A stretch of DNA of 64,000 nucleotides. Origin: Bremerella volcania (GTDB taxonomy: Bacteria; Planctomycetota; Planctomycetia; Pirellulales; Pirellulaceae). Made by a program: the position numbers and the translations under genes. The DNA lies in NCBI RefSeq assembly GCF_007748115.1, contig NZ_CP036289.1, positions 3,906,001 through 3,970,000 on the forward strand, read 5' to 3'. Under the pieces are notes generated by a model. It was not told the origin of the DNA. It saw only the letters and a list, made by a program, of their open reading frames with translations, and searched no databases. Shown here piece by piece: positions 8,740-16,955 of this stretch (positions are counted from its first letter, which is position 1; each line of letters begins with the position of its first letter).

Positions 8740-10431
8740 CTAACCCATCGTCTTGAAGTACGCTTCTTCCAGCGTGGTACGACCAGCAACGGCCATCCGG
8801 ATACCGGCCGTCAGAAGATCGGTCATTCCTTCCTCGACAGCCATCTCGCGCAATTTTGCCTGAGGCATTCCCTGATCGATCGCCTCAGCCATCCGCATGG
8901 TGTTGACCATGATCTCGAAGACCGGCACGCGTCCCTGGTAACCGCTGCCAAGACATTTGTTACAGCCACGTCCGTGGTAGAACACCGCATCTGCGGGAAT
9001 GGTACAGCGTCGAGCGATGGTCTCGAGCATCGTCTGATTCGGCTTGGCTGGCTCTTTACAGAAAGGACAAATCGTACGCAGCAGACGCTGCGCAACGCTT
9101 CCCAACAGCGATCCACCAATCCGGAAGTGATCGATTCCCAAGTCATTCAATCGCGCGACCGAGCCGACCGCATCGTTGGTATGCAGCGTACTGATCAGCA
9201 AGTGCCCGGTAAGTGCGGCTTGAACGGCAGTGGTCGCCGTTTCGTGATCGCGGATTTCACCCACCATGATCACGTCCGGGTCTTGCCGCATGATGTATTT
9301 GAGCGCGTTGGCAAAACCGAGCCCAAATTCGTTGTCGGAGTGAACCTGGGTGATTCCTGGCAATCGGTATTCAACCGGGTCTTCCACGGTGACGATATTG
9401 CGGTGGACCTGGTTCAGTTCGGTGAGCATTGCATAAAGCGTCGTCGACTTACCGGAACCCGTCGGCCCGGTGACCACGAGCATTCCGTGCGGCTTGTCGA
9501 TCAATTCCTGCAGGCGTCCCCGATCGACGTCACTGAAGCCCAGTTGGTCCATGCGGAAGACCTTCGAGCTTTCGTCAATCAGACGCATCACGACCTTCTC
9601 GCCCAGCACGGTAGGGATGGTGCTGATACGAAAGTTCACGCTCTTGCCACCATCCTCGATGCTGATGTGGCCGTCTTGAGGCCGGCGTGTTTCGGTTGTA
9701 TCCATGTCTCCCATCACCTTGATACGGGCAATCACCGCCTCTTCAATGTGATTGGGAATCGTCATCACTTGCTGCAACTGACCATCCACGCGGTAGCGAA
9801 CTCGCATTTCAGGCTTGTGCGGCTCTAGGTGAATATCGCTAGAGCCCGAGTTGATCGCGCCCGACAAGATCGACTTCACCAAGCGAACCACCGGGGCCGA
9901 CTCTTCTTCATTGAGTGCGGCGATTTCCTCGGCCTGGTCGTCTTGATCTTCGTGCTGTTCGAGCTCCTGCAGCTTCATATCAACGATCGTCTGGCGGGCG
10001 ACGATCTTGTCGTCAAACCCACGATCGAGCGTATCTTGGATGTCGGCGGTAAAACTCACGATCGGATCGATCGGGTAGCCGGTGATCAGTTCGGCTTCGG
10101 AAATCGTTTCGATGTCGTCCGGAGCGGCCATTGCCAATTGCAAACGTCGCTTCACCAAGCCGACTGGAACGGTCGTACGGCTGCGTGAGAACTCTTCCGG
10201 CAACAGGCGAACCAGTTGCGGATTCACGGCCTCGGCGACGATCGTCTCGAAGGGGACTTCAAACTGTTCCGATAGCGCCGAACCGACTTGTTCACGCGTG
10301 ACGAGTCCTCGGCGCAGCAGAATGGCCCCCAGCATACCTCGCTCGGAACCCTGACTGCGGAGTGCCGATTCGAGTTGTTCCTGAGTGATGTGCCCGCGGG
10401 CTACCAGAATGTCACCTAGTCTTCCTGCCAT
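8740..10431 (-). CDS. pilB: PilB/GspE-family assembly ATPase
   Basis: 563 aa. An N-terminal MshE-type domain (1-150) with two tandem repeats (LGDILVARGHITQEQLESAL, MLGAILLRRGLVTREQ) suggests possible cyclic-di-GMP or partner binding. The ATPase core has Walker A GPTGSGKST (322-330), Asp box EDPVEYR, Walker B VGEIRD (about 389-394) and the His box TGHLLISTLHTNDA. A zinc-binding tetracysteine CPFC...CNKC (455/458, 490/493) marks assembly ATPases rather than PilT retraction motors. It starts the structural part of the operon, 30 nt after the response regulator. No pilT is seen nearby. Confidence 0.93.
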   Translation of the reverse strand: MAGRLGDILVARGHITQEQLESALRSQGSERGMLGAILLRRGLVTREQVGSALSEQFEVPFETIVAEAVNPQLVRLLPEEFSRSRTTVPVGLVKRRLQLAMAAPDDIETISEAELITGYPIDPIVSFTADIQDTLDRGFDDKIVARQTIVDMKLQELEQHEDQDDQAEEIAALNEEESAPVVRLVKSILSGAINSGSSDIHLEPHKPEMRVRYRVDGQLQQVMTIPNHIEEAVIARIKVMGDMDTTETRRPQDGHISIEDGGKSVNFRISTIPTVLGEKVVMRLIDESSKVFRMDQLGFSDVDRGRLQELIDKPHGMLVVTGPTGSGKSTTLYAMLTELNQVHRNIVTVEDPVEYRLPGITQVHSDNEFGLGFANALKYIMRQDPDVIMVGEIRDHETATTAVQAALTGHLLISTLHTNDAVGSVARLNDLGIDHFRIGGSLLGSVAQRLLRTICPFCKEPAKPNQTMLETIARRCTIPADAVFYHGRGCNKCLGSGYQGRVPVFEIMVNTMRMAEAIDQGMPQAKLREMAVEEGMTDLLTAGIRMAVAGRTTLEEAYFKTMG

Positions 10432-10460
10432 CGTGAATCTCTGTCTATGCGTCCGTCAGA

Positions 10461-10850
10461 CTAGCTTACCGCCTGAGGCGATAAGAGCAGTTCGATCTTG
10501 TGCTCTAAGACGGCCGGATCATACGGGGTCACCAGGTAATCCTTGGCCCCTGCTTTGAATGCCTTTTGAACGACGTCGAGGCTGGGATCGGTCGAGAAAA
10601 CCAAGACCGGAGTCTGAAAACTCTTTTCGTGGACTTGAAGCTGATGGATCAGGTCCAAGCCCTTCATGCCGGCTAATTCCAGATCGACGATCACCAAGTC
10701 GACTTGCTTCTCTTCAACCTGCGCAAGTGCCGCTTCGGAGTTTTCAACCGTATGCACCTCGAAACCCAGCAGTTCCAAGCGGAAAGCCGTGATGTCCGCC
10801 AAAAGCGGATCGTCTTCGACGACGAGAATGAAGTGCTTGTTTTTACGCAT
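10461..10850 (-). CDS. Single-domain response regulator (CheY-like)
   Basis: 129 aa, only a receiver domain: acidic pocket VVEDDPLL (about residues 10-17), phospho-acceptor Asp in LVIVDLELAGMKG, the Ser of VLVFSTDP and the Lys-position segment DYLVTPYD, where the usual Lys-Pro is Thr-Pro. Loss of that Lys may alter phosphorylation-dependent switching. AAGGA lies 7-8 nt upstream of the ATG at 10850. It is 30 nt upstream of pilB on the same strand, which suggests a CheY/PilG-like role in controlling this machine; that is inference from position. Confidence 0.85.
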   Translation of the reverse strand: MRKNKHFILVVEDDPLLADITAFRLELLGFEVHTVENSEAALAQVEEKQVDLVIVDLELAGMKGLDLIHQLQVHEKSFQTPVLVFSTDPSLDVVQKAFKAGAKDYLVTPYDPAVLEHKIELLLSPQAVS

Positions 10851-10957
10851 GGTCGCGTCCTTCGAAATGAAGCTTCGGATGTCGCTATGGGACGCACAAC
10901 CTTAGCTTTCCCTCGAAGGCAAGCAAATCCATGGAGATTGAAAAGGGAGACGAGCCC

Positions 10958-10983
10958 GCATAACCGCTATAAACGGTTCATGC
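10958..10983. terminator. Possible hairpin after the glycosyltransferase gene
   Basis: GCAT-AACCG pairs with CGGTT-ATGC around a 7-nt loop, with one bulged base, just past the minus-strand stop at 10995. No T-run follows, so a rho-independent terminator is only possible. It separates the glycosyltransferase from the response regulator/pilB operon. Confidence 0.3.
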
Positions 10984-10994
10984 GAAACGGCTGA

Positions 10995-12752
10995 TCATCG
11001 CTGGCTGGGGGCCTGCTTCTTCGCAGCCAATTCAGCAAACGGAGGCGTAGGCCGCAGCGCGATCAGCGGATAATCCTTCAAGAAATACGGGGCCTGAGCG
11101 ACTTCCGTCAGTTGCCCCCGTAGCTCTGGCGGCAATTCGGCGAGCTTCTCAGGCGTCGTTAACACGACGGTATTGGGTGCCTCGGCAAATTCGGCCTGAA
11201 GATCGCCTTGGTCTTCGGGAATAAACTTCACCGGCTGCCGGGCATAGAAGACCCAACTCGCCTCGCTCACCCCAAACGAACAGAGGCGAGCACCAGGTTC
11301 GGCTGCCTGGATCTCGGCCAGCAACCGGCTGATCTCTTGTTGATCCGATACACGCTGGGCGATTACCGAGAACAATCCGACGACAAACAGCATCGAAGTG
11401 ACCGCGAACACACGGAATGCTTGCTGATAGTTCTGCTGCGATTTTCGCCACCAGGCCAGACCTCCGCCGACGACCAGAAGCAAACCGACCAGCGCGACCA
11501 GTTCTTCCCCGGGCATGAACTTCGCCGCCAGAATCGCTAGTGCGACCACGAGAACGACGCCGACCACCGTCGTCAGGCCGAACCCGAGGTCCAACCAACG
11601 GGCCGACAACTGCGTCCGCTTCTCAGTCACACGCGAAACAAACACACCAGTGATCAATGCCAAAGCAGGGTAGAGCGGCGTGATATAGCTGGGAAGTTTC
11701 GTCTGAGCGATCGAAAACGCGCCCATCCACACGGCAACCCAACAGCAACAGAAGATCAATGCGGCCTTCGACTTCGTACCGGTTCGCAGTTGCTGGCTCA
11801 AGTCCCACAGCATCGGTGCGAAAAAGACCGACCAGGGAAAAAAGCCAACACAAATCGCAACCAGGTAGTAAACCGGCGGCCCGGAGTGTCCTTCAAACGA
11901 GGTCACCGCGCGATTAAGGTTGTGGTCGAAAAAGAAACCTTCGATCCAACGAAAGTCACGAGCCGCAACCCAGAGATACCAAGGTAGCGCTACGCCCAAA
12001 CAGGCCACGATCGCCAGGATTGGGCGCATGAACCAAACGGTCTTCAAAAAGTGGATCGGAAAGAATGGCCGCAAGAGGGAAACGCCCCATTGCCGCCACG
12101 TTGTCGCCGGTTGGGCAGGCGGCAATCGCATGATCAGCAGAAACATGCCGATAATCGCCGTCGGTAGGATCAGTCCGACCGGGCCCTTCGACAAGACTGC
12201 CAGGCCCAACGCTCCATACAGCAGTGCCACTTGCCACCACTGGGTCGGATAGTAACCAGGATTAGCGTTCGCACTCTCCTCGTCTGCCGAGAAGCTGAAG
12301 AGGACGTAGATCCAAAGCCCCAACGTGACAAAGAAGATCAACGGTGCATCGGGGGTCGCCGCGCGCGAAGCGACCGTAAACATCAGTGTGGTTGCCAGAC
12401 AAACGCCGGCCCATAGACCTGCGGTGGAGTTGAACAGGCGTCGGCCCATGTCGTAAGTCAGCAGAACGGTCAGCATTCCGAGAAACGCGGAGAAGAAGCG
12501 GGCACTAAACTCGCTGATTCCGAACACGGAGTAGGACGCGATCATCAACCAGTAAAGCAGCACCGGTTTGTGCGTGCGGAGTTCGTCATTGAATCGCGGA
12601 ACGACCCAATCCGCGGCCTCGATCATCTCCATAGCGCAACCTGCATTGCGCGGCTCATCGCGATCCCACAATTTGGGACCACCGAGATTGGTGAAGAATA
12701 CGATCAGGCAGAGGGCAATCAGCAGCCCCAGGTTTTTGTTCGCGGAGAACAT
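10995..12752 (-). CDS. GT39-type (ArnT/PMT-like) membrane glycosyltransferase
   Basis: 585 aa from the ATG at 12752 (AAGGA 9 nt upstream). An N-terminal helix is followed by WDRDEPR with the acidic pair D32/E33 and HKPVLLYWLM, the signature of the first extracytoplasmic loop of PMT_2/ArnT enzymes. About a dozen hydrophobic segments extend to about residue 490, then a soluble C-terminal domain of about 100 residues. These enzymes transfer a sugar from a polyprenyl-phosphate donor to lipid A, protein or other acceptors on the outer face of the membrane. The acceptor cannot be told. It diverges from the PAP2 phosphatase at 13009, which could recycle the lipid carrier. Confidence 0.85.
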   Translation of the reverse strand: MFSANKNLGLLIALCLIVFFTNLGGPKLWDRDEPRNAGCAMEMIEAADWVVPRFNDELRTHKPVLLYWLMIASYSVFGISEFSARFFSAFLGMLTVLLTYDMGRRLFNSTAGLWAGVCLATTLMFTVASRAATPDAPLIFFVTLGLWIYVLFSFSADEESANANPGYYPTQWWQVALLYGALGLAVLSKGPVGLILPTAIIGMFLLIMRLPPAQPATTWRQWGVSLLRPFFPIHFLKTVWFMRPILAIVACLGVALPWYLWVAARDFRWIEGFFFDHNLNRAVTSFEGHSGPPVYYLVAICVGFFPWSVFFAPMLWDLSQQLRTGTKSKAALIFCCCWVAVWMGAFSIAQTKLPSYITPLYPALALITGVFVSRVTEKRTQLSARWLDLGFGLTTVVGVVLVVALAILAAKFMPGEELVALVGLLLVVGGGLAWWRKSQQNYQQAFRVFAVTSMLFVVGLFSVIAQRVSDQQEISRLLAEIQAAEPGARLCSFGVSEASWVFYARQPVKFIPEDQGDLQAEFAEAPNTVVLTTPEKLAELPPELRGQLTEVAQAPYFLKDYPLIALRPTPPFAELAAKKQAPSQR

Positions 12753-13008
12753 GGCAGCATTCCTTTGCTTGCACACGGGTCAAGCGGGCAGTTTACCTGA
12801 AGCCAAGCCCCGCAGCCAATGGCACTTCGCCGTCGTGAGTCTGCCATTGGTGATTAGGACAAAAAGCGTTAATTTGGCGATAGCACGATATTTGCCATCG
12901 GATCGGAATACATACAGAACTGTGACCGCATACCACCTAAAAGCAGAACTGGAGTCCCCGCAGGAGGAAGAAAGCTCCTACGCTCGCCCAGCGCCTTCCC
13001 CTAGCTTG

Positions 13009-13716
13009 ATGGACTCAAAGAAAGCGTTGTTTCCCGCTCGATTCTTCTTCGTTCTATCGGGAGCACTGGTCACCTGTGGCATGCTTTCCTTCTTCATCGA
13101 TCATGCGGTCAGCGGTCAATTAGCAGCTCCCCCACACGAATTTCGTTTCATTGAGGGTGACTTAAAGAAGTTGGTCGCACTGTCGGAAGTCTTCGGGCAT
13201 GGAACCGGTGTGATTATGGTGGTCCTGGCCGTATTTGCGCTCGATTTGGCAAACCGATGGAAAGTTGGCCTGCTATTGGGAACGGCCTTCGGTGCTGGTC
13301 TGATGGCGAATGTTGCCAAGTTCTTTGGAATTGCCCGATATCGCCCACATGCATTCGATTTTTCACTGTCGATCTGGGACAGCTTTTACCAATGGTTCCC
13401 TTTCCTGGGTTGGCTGTCCCAGGAAGAACTCCGCCAGTCGGCCCTGCAGAGCTTCCCCTCAGGGCACTCGGCAACCGCCGCCGGACTTTGCGTCGGACTT
13501 TGTTTCCTTTATCCCCATGCCCGCTGGTATTTCCTTCTGGTTGCAGCGTTGGCCTGTTTTCAACGTGTGGCGTTCCGCATGCATTTTCCCAGTGACGTCT
13601 TCCTGGGGGCCGCTTTAGGGATGGCTACCGCGACGATCCTGCTGACTTATGGACGCCTGCCCGAACTCGTTGCCTGGGCCGAATCAAAGATTAGGAAAAC
13701 TAAGGCGACTGGATAA
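13009..13716 (+). CDS. PAP2-family membrane phosphatase
   Basis: 235 aa from the ATG at 13009; earlier in-frame starts would run back into the divergent glycosyltransferase gene and lack PAP2 features. Motif 1 is a K104...RYRP (112-113) variant with seven instead of six residues between Lys and Arg-Pro. Motif 2 is FPSGHSATA (149-157). Motif 3 is R186...H192..D196. About five or six membrane helices surround these, with the active site on the periplasmic face. Likely substrates are lipid phosphates such as undecaprenyl or phosphatidylglycerol phosphates; the sequence does not distinguish them. Confidence 0.85.
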   Translation: MDSKKALFPARFFFVLSGALVTCGMLSFFIDHAVSGQLAAPPHEFRFIEGDLKKLVALSEVFGHGTGVIMVVLAVFALDLANRWKVGLLLGTAFGAGLMANVAKFFGIARYRPHAFDFSLSIWDSFYQWFPFLGWLSQEELRQSALQSFPSGHSATAAGLCVGLCFLYPHARWYFLLVAALACFQRVAFRMHFPSDVFLGAALGMATATILLTYGRLPELVAWAESKIRKTKATG

Positions 13717-13814
13717 ACACCGATATTCCGGTTTCTTCAACAGCGATTCGCCAAAGCTGCGGGAATTTGTCAAACTCGACACAGTGTGTTGTTCCCATTT
13801 CGAAGGAGTTTCTC

Positions 13815-14381
13815 ATGACCTCCCTGCTCTTCCTGTTAGCCGTTATCTCCGCGCCCCCTTCTCTCGAGTCAAACTCTTCGGCAAGCGAGTTCAATCCAGC
13901 TAAGATCGAACACCAGGAACCGCTCGAGCCGCATGAAATCCGAAAAGCCATAAGGATTGCCCTACGAGATGAAGCCACGAGCGATTCGTTCAAGGATCGC
14001 CGCAATGCGATCGTTCGCATTTATGCCCTCTACGCCGAGATGATGCTCAACGAGGAGTTCGCGGAATTCGAGAAGGAAAAATGGCAGGCCAAGCTAGGCT
14101 CTCGCCTTCGGAGCGTTCGTGATGATCTAGAGAAGCTTCGCTCCACCGAGCCTGCACCGAGTCTGTCGGAAGTGAAGTCAGCCAATGGTGGCGGAGCGAT
14201 CGACGAGCGAGGAGCCGACGAGCTTATTGAATTGATCACCACGACGATCGATCCCGAGACATGGGAAGTTCATGGCGGCAAGGGAAGTATCTTCTACTTC
14301 AGCAATCTTCGCGTTCTGGTCGTGCGACAAACGCAAGATGTGCACGCAAAGCTGGGAGGCATTCTCGGCATACGACCATAA
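13815..14381 (+). CDS. Secreted protein with STN/secretin-like C-terminal motif
   Basis: 188 aa from the ATG at 13815, which has AAGGAG six nt upstream. A short hydrophobic N terminus (LLFLLAVISAPP) looks like a signal sequence. The middle (about 30-110) is helical and charged. The C-terminal 50 residues, LIELITTTIDPETWE then GSIFYFSNLRVLVVRQT and VHAKLGGIL, resemble the beta-alpha-beta unit repeated in many planctomycete secretin-associated proteins. No specific function can be assigned. A strong hairpin terminator follows its stop. Confidence 0.7.
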   Translation: MTSLLFLLAVISAPPSLESNSSASEFNPAKIEHQEPLEPHEIRKAIRIALRDEATSDSFKDRRNAIVRIYALYAEMMLNEEFAEFEKEKWQAKLGSRLRSVRDDLEKLRSTEPAPSLSEVKSANGGGAIDERGADELIELITTTIDPETWEVHGGKGSIFYFSNLRVLVVRQTQDVHAKLGGILGIRP

Positions 14382-14383
14382 AA

Positions 14384-14409
14384 AAGCCTGCCACAATAGC
14401 GGCAGGCTT
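14384..14409. terminator. Bidirectional rho-independent terminator
   Basis: AAGCCTGCC (14384-14392) pairs with GGCAGGCTT (14401-14409) around an 8-nt loop, with A-rich sequence on the left and a short T/A-rich stretch on the right. It sits between converging genes ending at 14381 and 14440, so it can serve both. Confidence 0.8.
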
Positions 14410-14439
14410 ATATTTACGACGCGTCGACAATCGCGATGA

Positions 14440-15111
14440 CTACTTGGCGATGTCGAGCAGTTCGATATCGAACAGCAGAACGGCATTTGGCGGAATGCCT
14501 GGGCGGCCTTGAGGACCGTAAGCCAGGTTGGCAGGAATGTACAACTTCCACTTGCCGCCGACCTTCATCATCTGCAGGGCTTCCGTCCAGCCTTCGATAA
14601 CGCCATTAACGGGAAACTGAGCTGGTTCGCCACGCTTGTACGAGCTATCGAACTCGGTGCCGTCGATCAGGGTGCCCTTGTAGTGGCAGACCACCGTGTC
14701 GGTCAGCTTTGGCGTTGCTCCGGTACCTGGCTTGACCACTTCGTATTGCAGACCGCTCTTGGTGGTTTTGACACCTTCCTTCTTGGCGTTATCAGCCAGA
14801 TATTCCGTCCCAGCTTTGGCGGCCATTTCGGCCTTCTTCTGCATATGGTTCTGAACCAGAGTCTGGAATGCCTGGAGAGCGGCGCTAACCTGTTCTTCAG
14901 AGAGCTTCGACTCGGCACCGGTCAGGCCGTCGCGGAAGCCGGCAACCAGGGCTTCAACGTCGAAGGGAACATCGGGGTTAGCAACTTCGTTCGCTATATT
15001 GCGGCCAATGGCGTAGGAAGCTTTTTGTTCGGTCGACTCCAATTTGATCTCCTGGGCGAAAGCCGCGTGAGCGACCAGCACCATCGCGATGGCGCAAAGT
15101 GAACGGATCAT
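14440..15111 (-). CDS. FKBP-type peptidyl-prolyl isomerase (FkpA/Mip-like)
   Basis: 223 aa from the ATG at 15111, with AGGAAA 5 nt upstream. A signal peptide ends at AHAAFAQ. The N-terminal helical region (about 25-115, including ASYAIGRNIANEV and FRDGLTG) is the dimerisation domain of FkpA/Mip proteins. The FKBP domain follows (about 125-223): VVCHYKGTLIDGTEFDSS, VIEGWTEALQMMKVGGKWKLYIP, AYGPQG and a final LLFDIELLDI. It catalyses cis-trans isomerisation of prolyl bonds and likely acts as a periplasmic folding helper. Confidence 0.93.
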   Translation of the reverse strand: MIRSLCAIAMVLVAHAAFAQEIKLESTEQKASYAIGRNIANEVANPDVPFDVEALVAGFRDGLTGAESKLSEEQVSAALQAFQTLVQNHMQKKAEMAAKAGTEYLADNAKKEGVKTTKSGLQYEVVKPGTGATPKLTDTVVCHYKGTLIDGTEFDSSYKRGEPAQFPVNGVIEGWTEALQMMKVGGKWKLYIPANLAYGPQGRPGIPPNAVLLFDIELLDIAK

Positions 15112-15233
15112 GAATTTCCTTTCGGGCATTTAGGTGGGGTCCCGGGATGGGTCAGTACCAAGACCGATTCCAGGTACTTCCGCCAATTATCGGGGTTTTT
15201 GGTGGTTGGGAAAAGAGAGGGGGGCCAAAATCG

Positions 15234-16643
15234 TCAGTTGTTGGCACGCAGCCACTGCGTTGCAAAGCGTTCAGCAGCCGAGCGATTGGGGAAAATCTGC
15301 ATGCCAACCTGGGCACTTTGCTGCTGGGTGGCATCCAGCTTGCGGACCTGTTCTTGCTGCCACTTGGCTGCCAACTGTTGGCTATGGAAGACATTGGCCC
15401 GGCCGTAGGACCGATTGTTGATCGTGACTTGAACCGACGCCACCACATGGGGGAACTCTTTCAGCGGGTGGTCGTAGGGCTGATTTTTTAGATGGTCAAC
15501 GACTTCACGTTCGATTCCGGCAAAGTCGTCTCCGAAATACTCCTTGAACACTTCCTGGTTGCTGGAAACCTTGCCATCGTTGCCGCGGTCAATCGCACCT
15601 TCCAAGGGACGAAGTTCGCTGACCTTCTTCATGAACTTGTCGAATTCGATCTTCTTTCGGGACGCCAGGTAATGCGTCAGAGCCCATGCCGAGGCATAAC
15701 CGGTCGAGGTCAAACTGCCGGCCCCGACCGTATCGTCAACCATCGTCCCGTCGGCCTGGGTCGCGTCGCGGGCTTTAAGATACGACTCGAGTTCAAACAT
15801 GCGCATATCGTTGATATCCCCTGCCCCTTTCCAACGCATGCGTTTCCCGAATTCGGTCGGTGCGTAGTACTCGGCTATTCCCTCGGATATCCACATCGGC
15901 CAGCGCGACAAACGCTGCTGAACTCCGATATTGTGCAGGATTTGATGAGCCCCCTCGTGCGAAATCGTGGAGATGGCCTGACGGATGTAGAGATCCCACT
16001 TAAAGGGCGTTTGCGTCGGCTTTTCGTACATCACCACGTGATTTTCGATCGTGTCGTAGTAGGCAACCACACCGTCAGGAAGTTGGGCAAAGTCTTTGTA
16101 TTCCCGCTCGGTGGCAAACATGATCACGACCAGGGGAACCTCCGGATCGTGAACGTCGATCTTCTGCCGCTTGGCATGAGCCATCACGCCTGGCAGCATC
16201 GATTCCATGATTCGCATCGTGCCTTGGGCGAACTCGTTGGACGTGTTGTAAACGAAAATGAAGTGGCGAGAGGTAAACGTGCGAAAACCAGGGTGTTCGT
16301 CCTGAAGACGCTTTTCGAGTTCCTTTCGATCCATTCCCTCGAATGGCTGATCCGTCTTCTTGACCTCGCTAATCGGGCGAGTCACCAGGCGACCATCAGG
16401 CTGCAGGATGACCAGGCTTGATCCGATGGCGATTTGAATCTTTCCGATCGCTTGCTCGCCATCTTCGGTGCGGAACTCGACGTTCCCGGTAACGTTGTAA
16501 AGAACCAGTCCTGGCTTGATATCCAGTCCGAAGGCCCGCGGATCAGGTACCGTCACTCGCTTCTGAGCGGTTGCACTCGAACTTGCCAATGCCCAAGCGA
16601 CAATCACAAGACCTAAGCAAATACAAGAGCGACGATACGGCAT
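15234..16643 (-). CDS. DUF1570 putative secreted metalloprotease
   Basis: 469 aa with a signal peptide (cleavage near SATAQ, about residue 27). A small beta domain (30-95) precedes the DUF1570 region. Residues 229-233 are HEGAH, a gluzincin-type HExxH zinc motif, and E254 in WISEGIAEYY is well placed as third ligand, so peptidase activity is plausible though unproven for the family. The C terminus is glutamine-rich and helical. AGGAAG lies 9 nt before the ATG at 16643. DUF1570 proteins are numerous in planctomycetes. Confidence 0.82.
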   Translation of the reverse strand: MPYRRSCICLGLVIVAWALASSSATAQKRVTVPDPRAFGLDIKPGLVLYNVTGNVEFRTEDGEQAIGKIQIAIGSSLVILQPDGRLVTRPISEVKKTDQPFEGMDRKELEKRLQDEHPGFRTFTSRHFIFVYNTSNEFAQGTMRIMESMLPGVMAHAKRQKIDVHDPEVPLVVIMFATEREYKDFAQLPDGVVAYYDTIENHVVMYEKPTQTPFKWDLYIRQAISTISHEGAHQILHNIGVQQRLSRWPMWISEGIAEYYAPTEFGKRMRWKGAGDINDMRMFELESYLKARDATQADGTMVDDTVGAGSLTSTGYASAWALTHYLASRKKIEFDKFMKKVSELRPLEGAIDRGNDGKVSSNQEVFKEYFGDDFAGIEREVVDHLKNQPYDHPLKEFPHVVASVQVTINNRSYGRANVFHSQQLAAKWQQEQVRKLDATQQQSAQVGMQIFPNRSAAERFATQWLRANN

Positions 16644-16955
16644 TCGTGCTACTTCCTACGGCGAAACAGAATTCTGGATGAGTTGGTGGCGGGAGAAATG
16701 GCGTGACCAAGTATGTGGAAATGCCTCCCTGCAAATTTATTGTCGCGACCAAATCTAATCCAGCAAGCAAATTTCATGGCGAATAGTCGCTGGCACAGCT
16801 GGAATATCAAAAAGTTTCCCGAATTCTGACACTTAGGGCGGTTAGTGGGGTTTAGATTAGATTGAGAGCATTCCTTATATCACTGCCTATGCCCAAGCAC
16901 TTGGCAGGCAAAAACTAGGCAAACCATTCGCTAACCCCTTAAACTGCAATATTTT
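16644..16955. other. Divergent intergenic region, no gene seen
   Basis: 312 nt between the divergent genes starting at 16643 and 16956. It is AT-richer than its surroundings and presumably holds both promoters. No convincing -35/-10 pair, RNA gene or hairpin was identified. Confidence 0.5.

Noticed and set aside
8974-9828. 284-codon plus-strand ORF
   Set aside because: It lies antisense inside pilB, has no family pattern and follows from the codon bias of the real gene.
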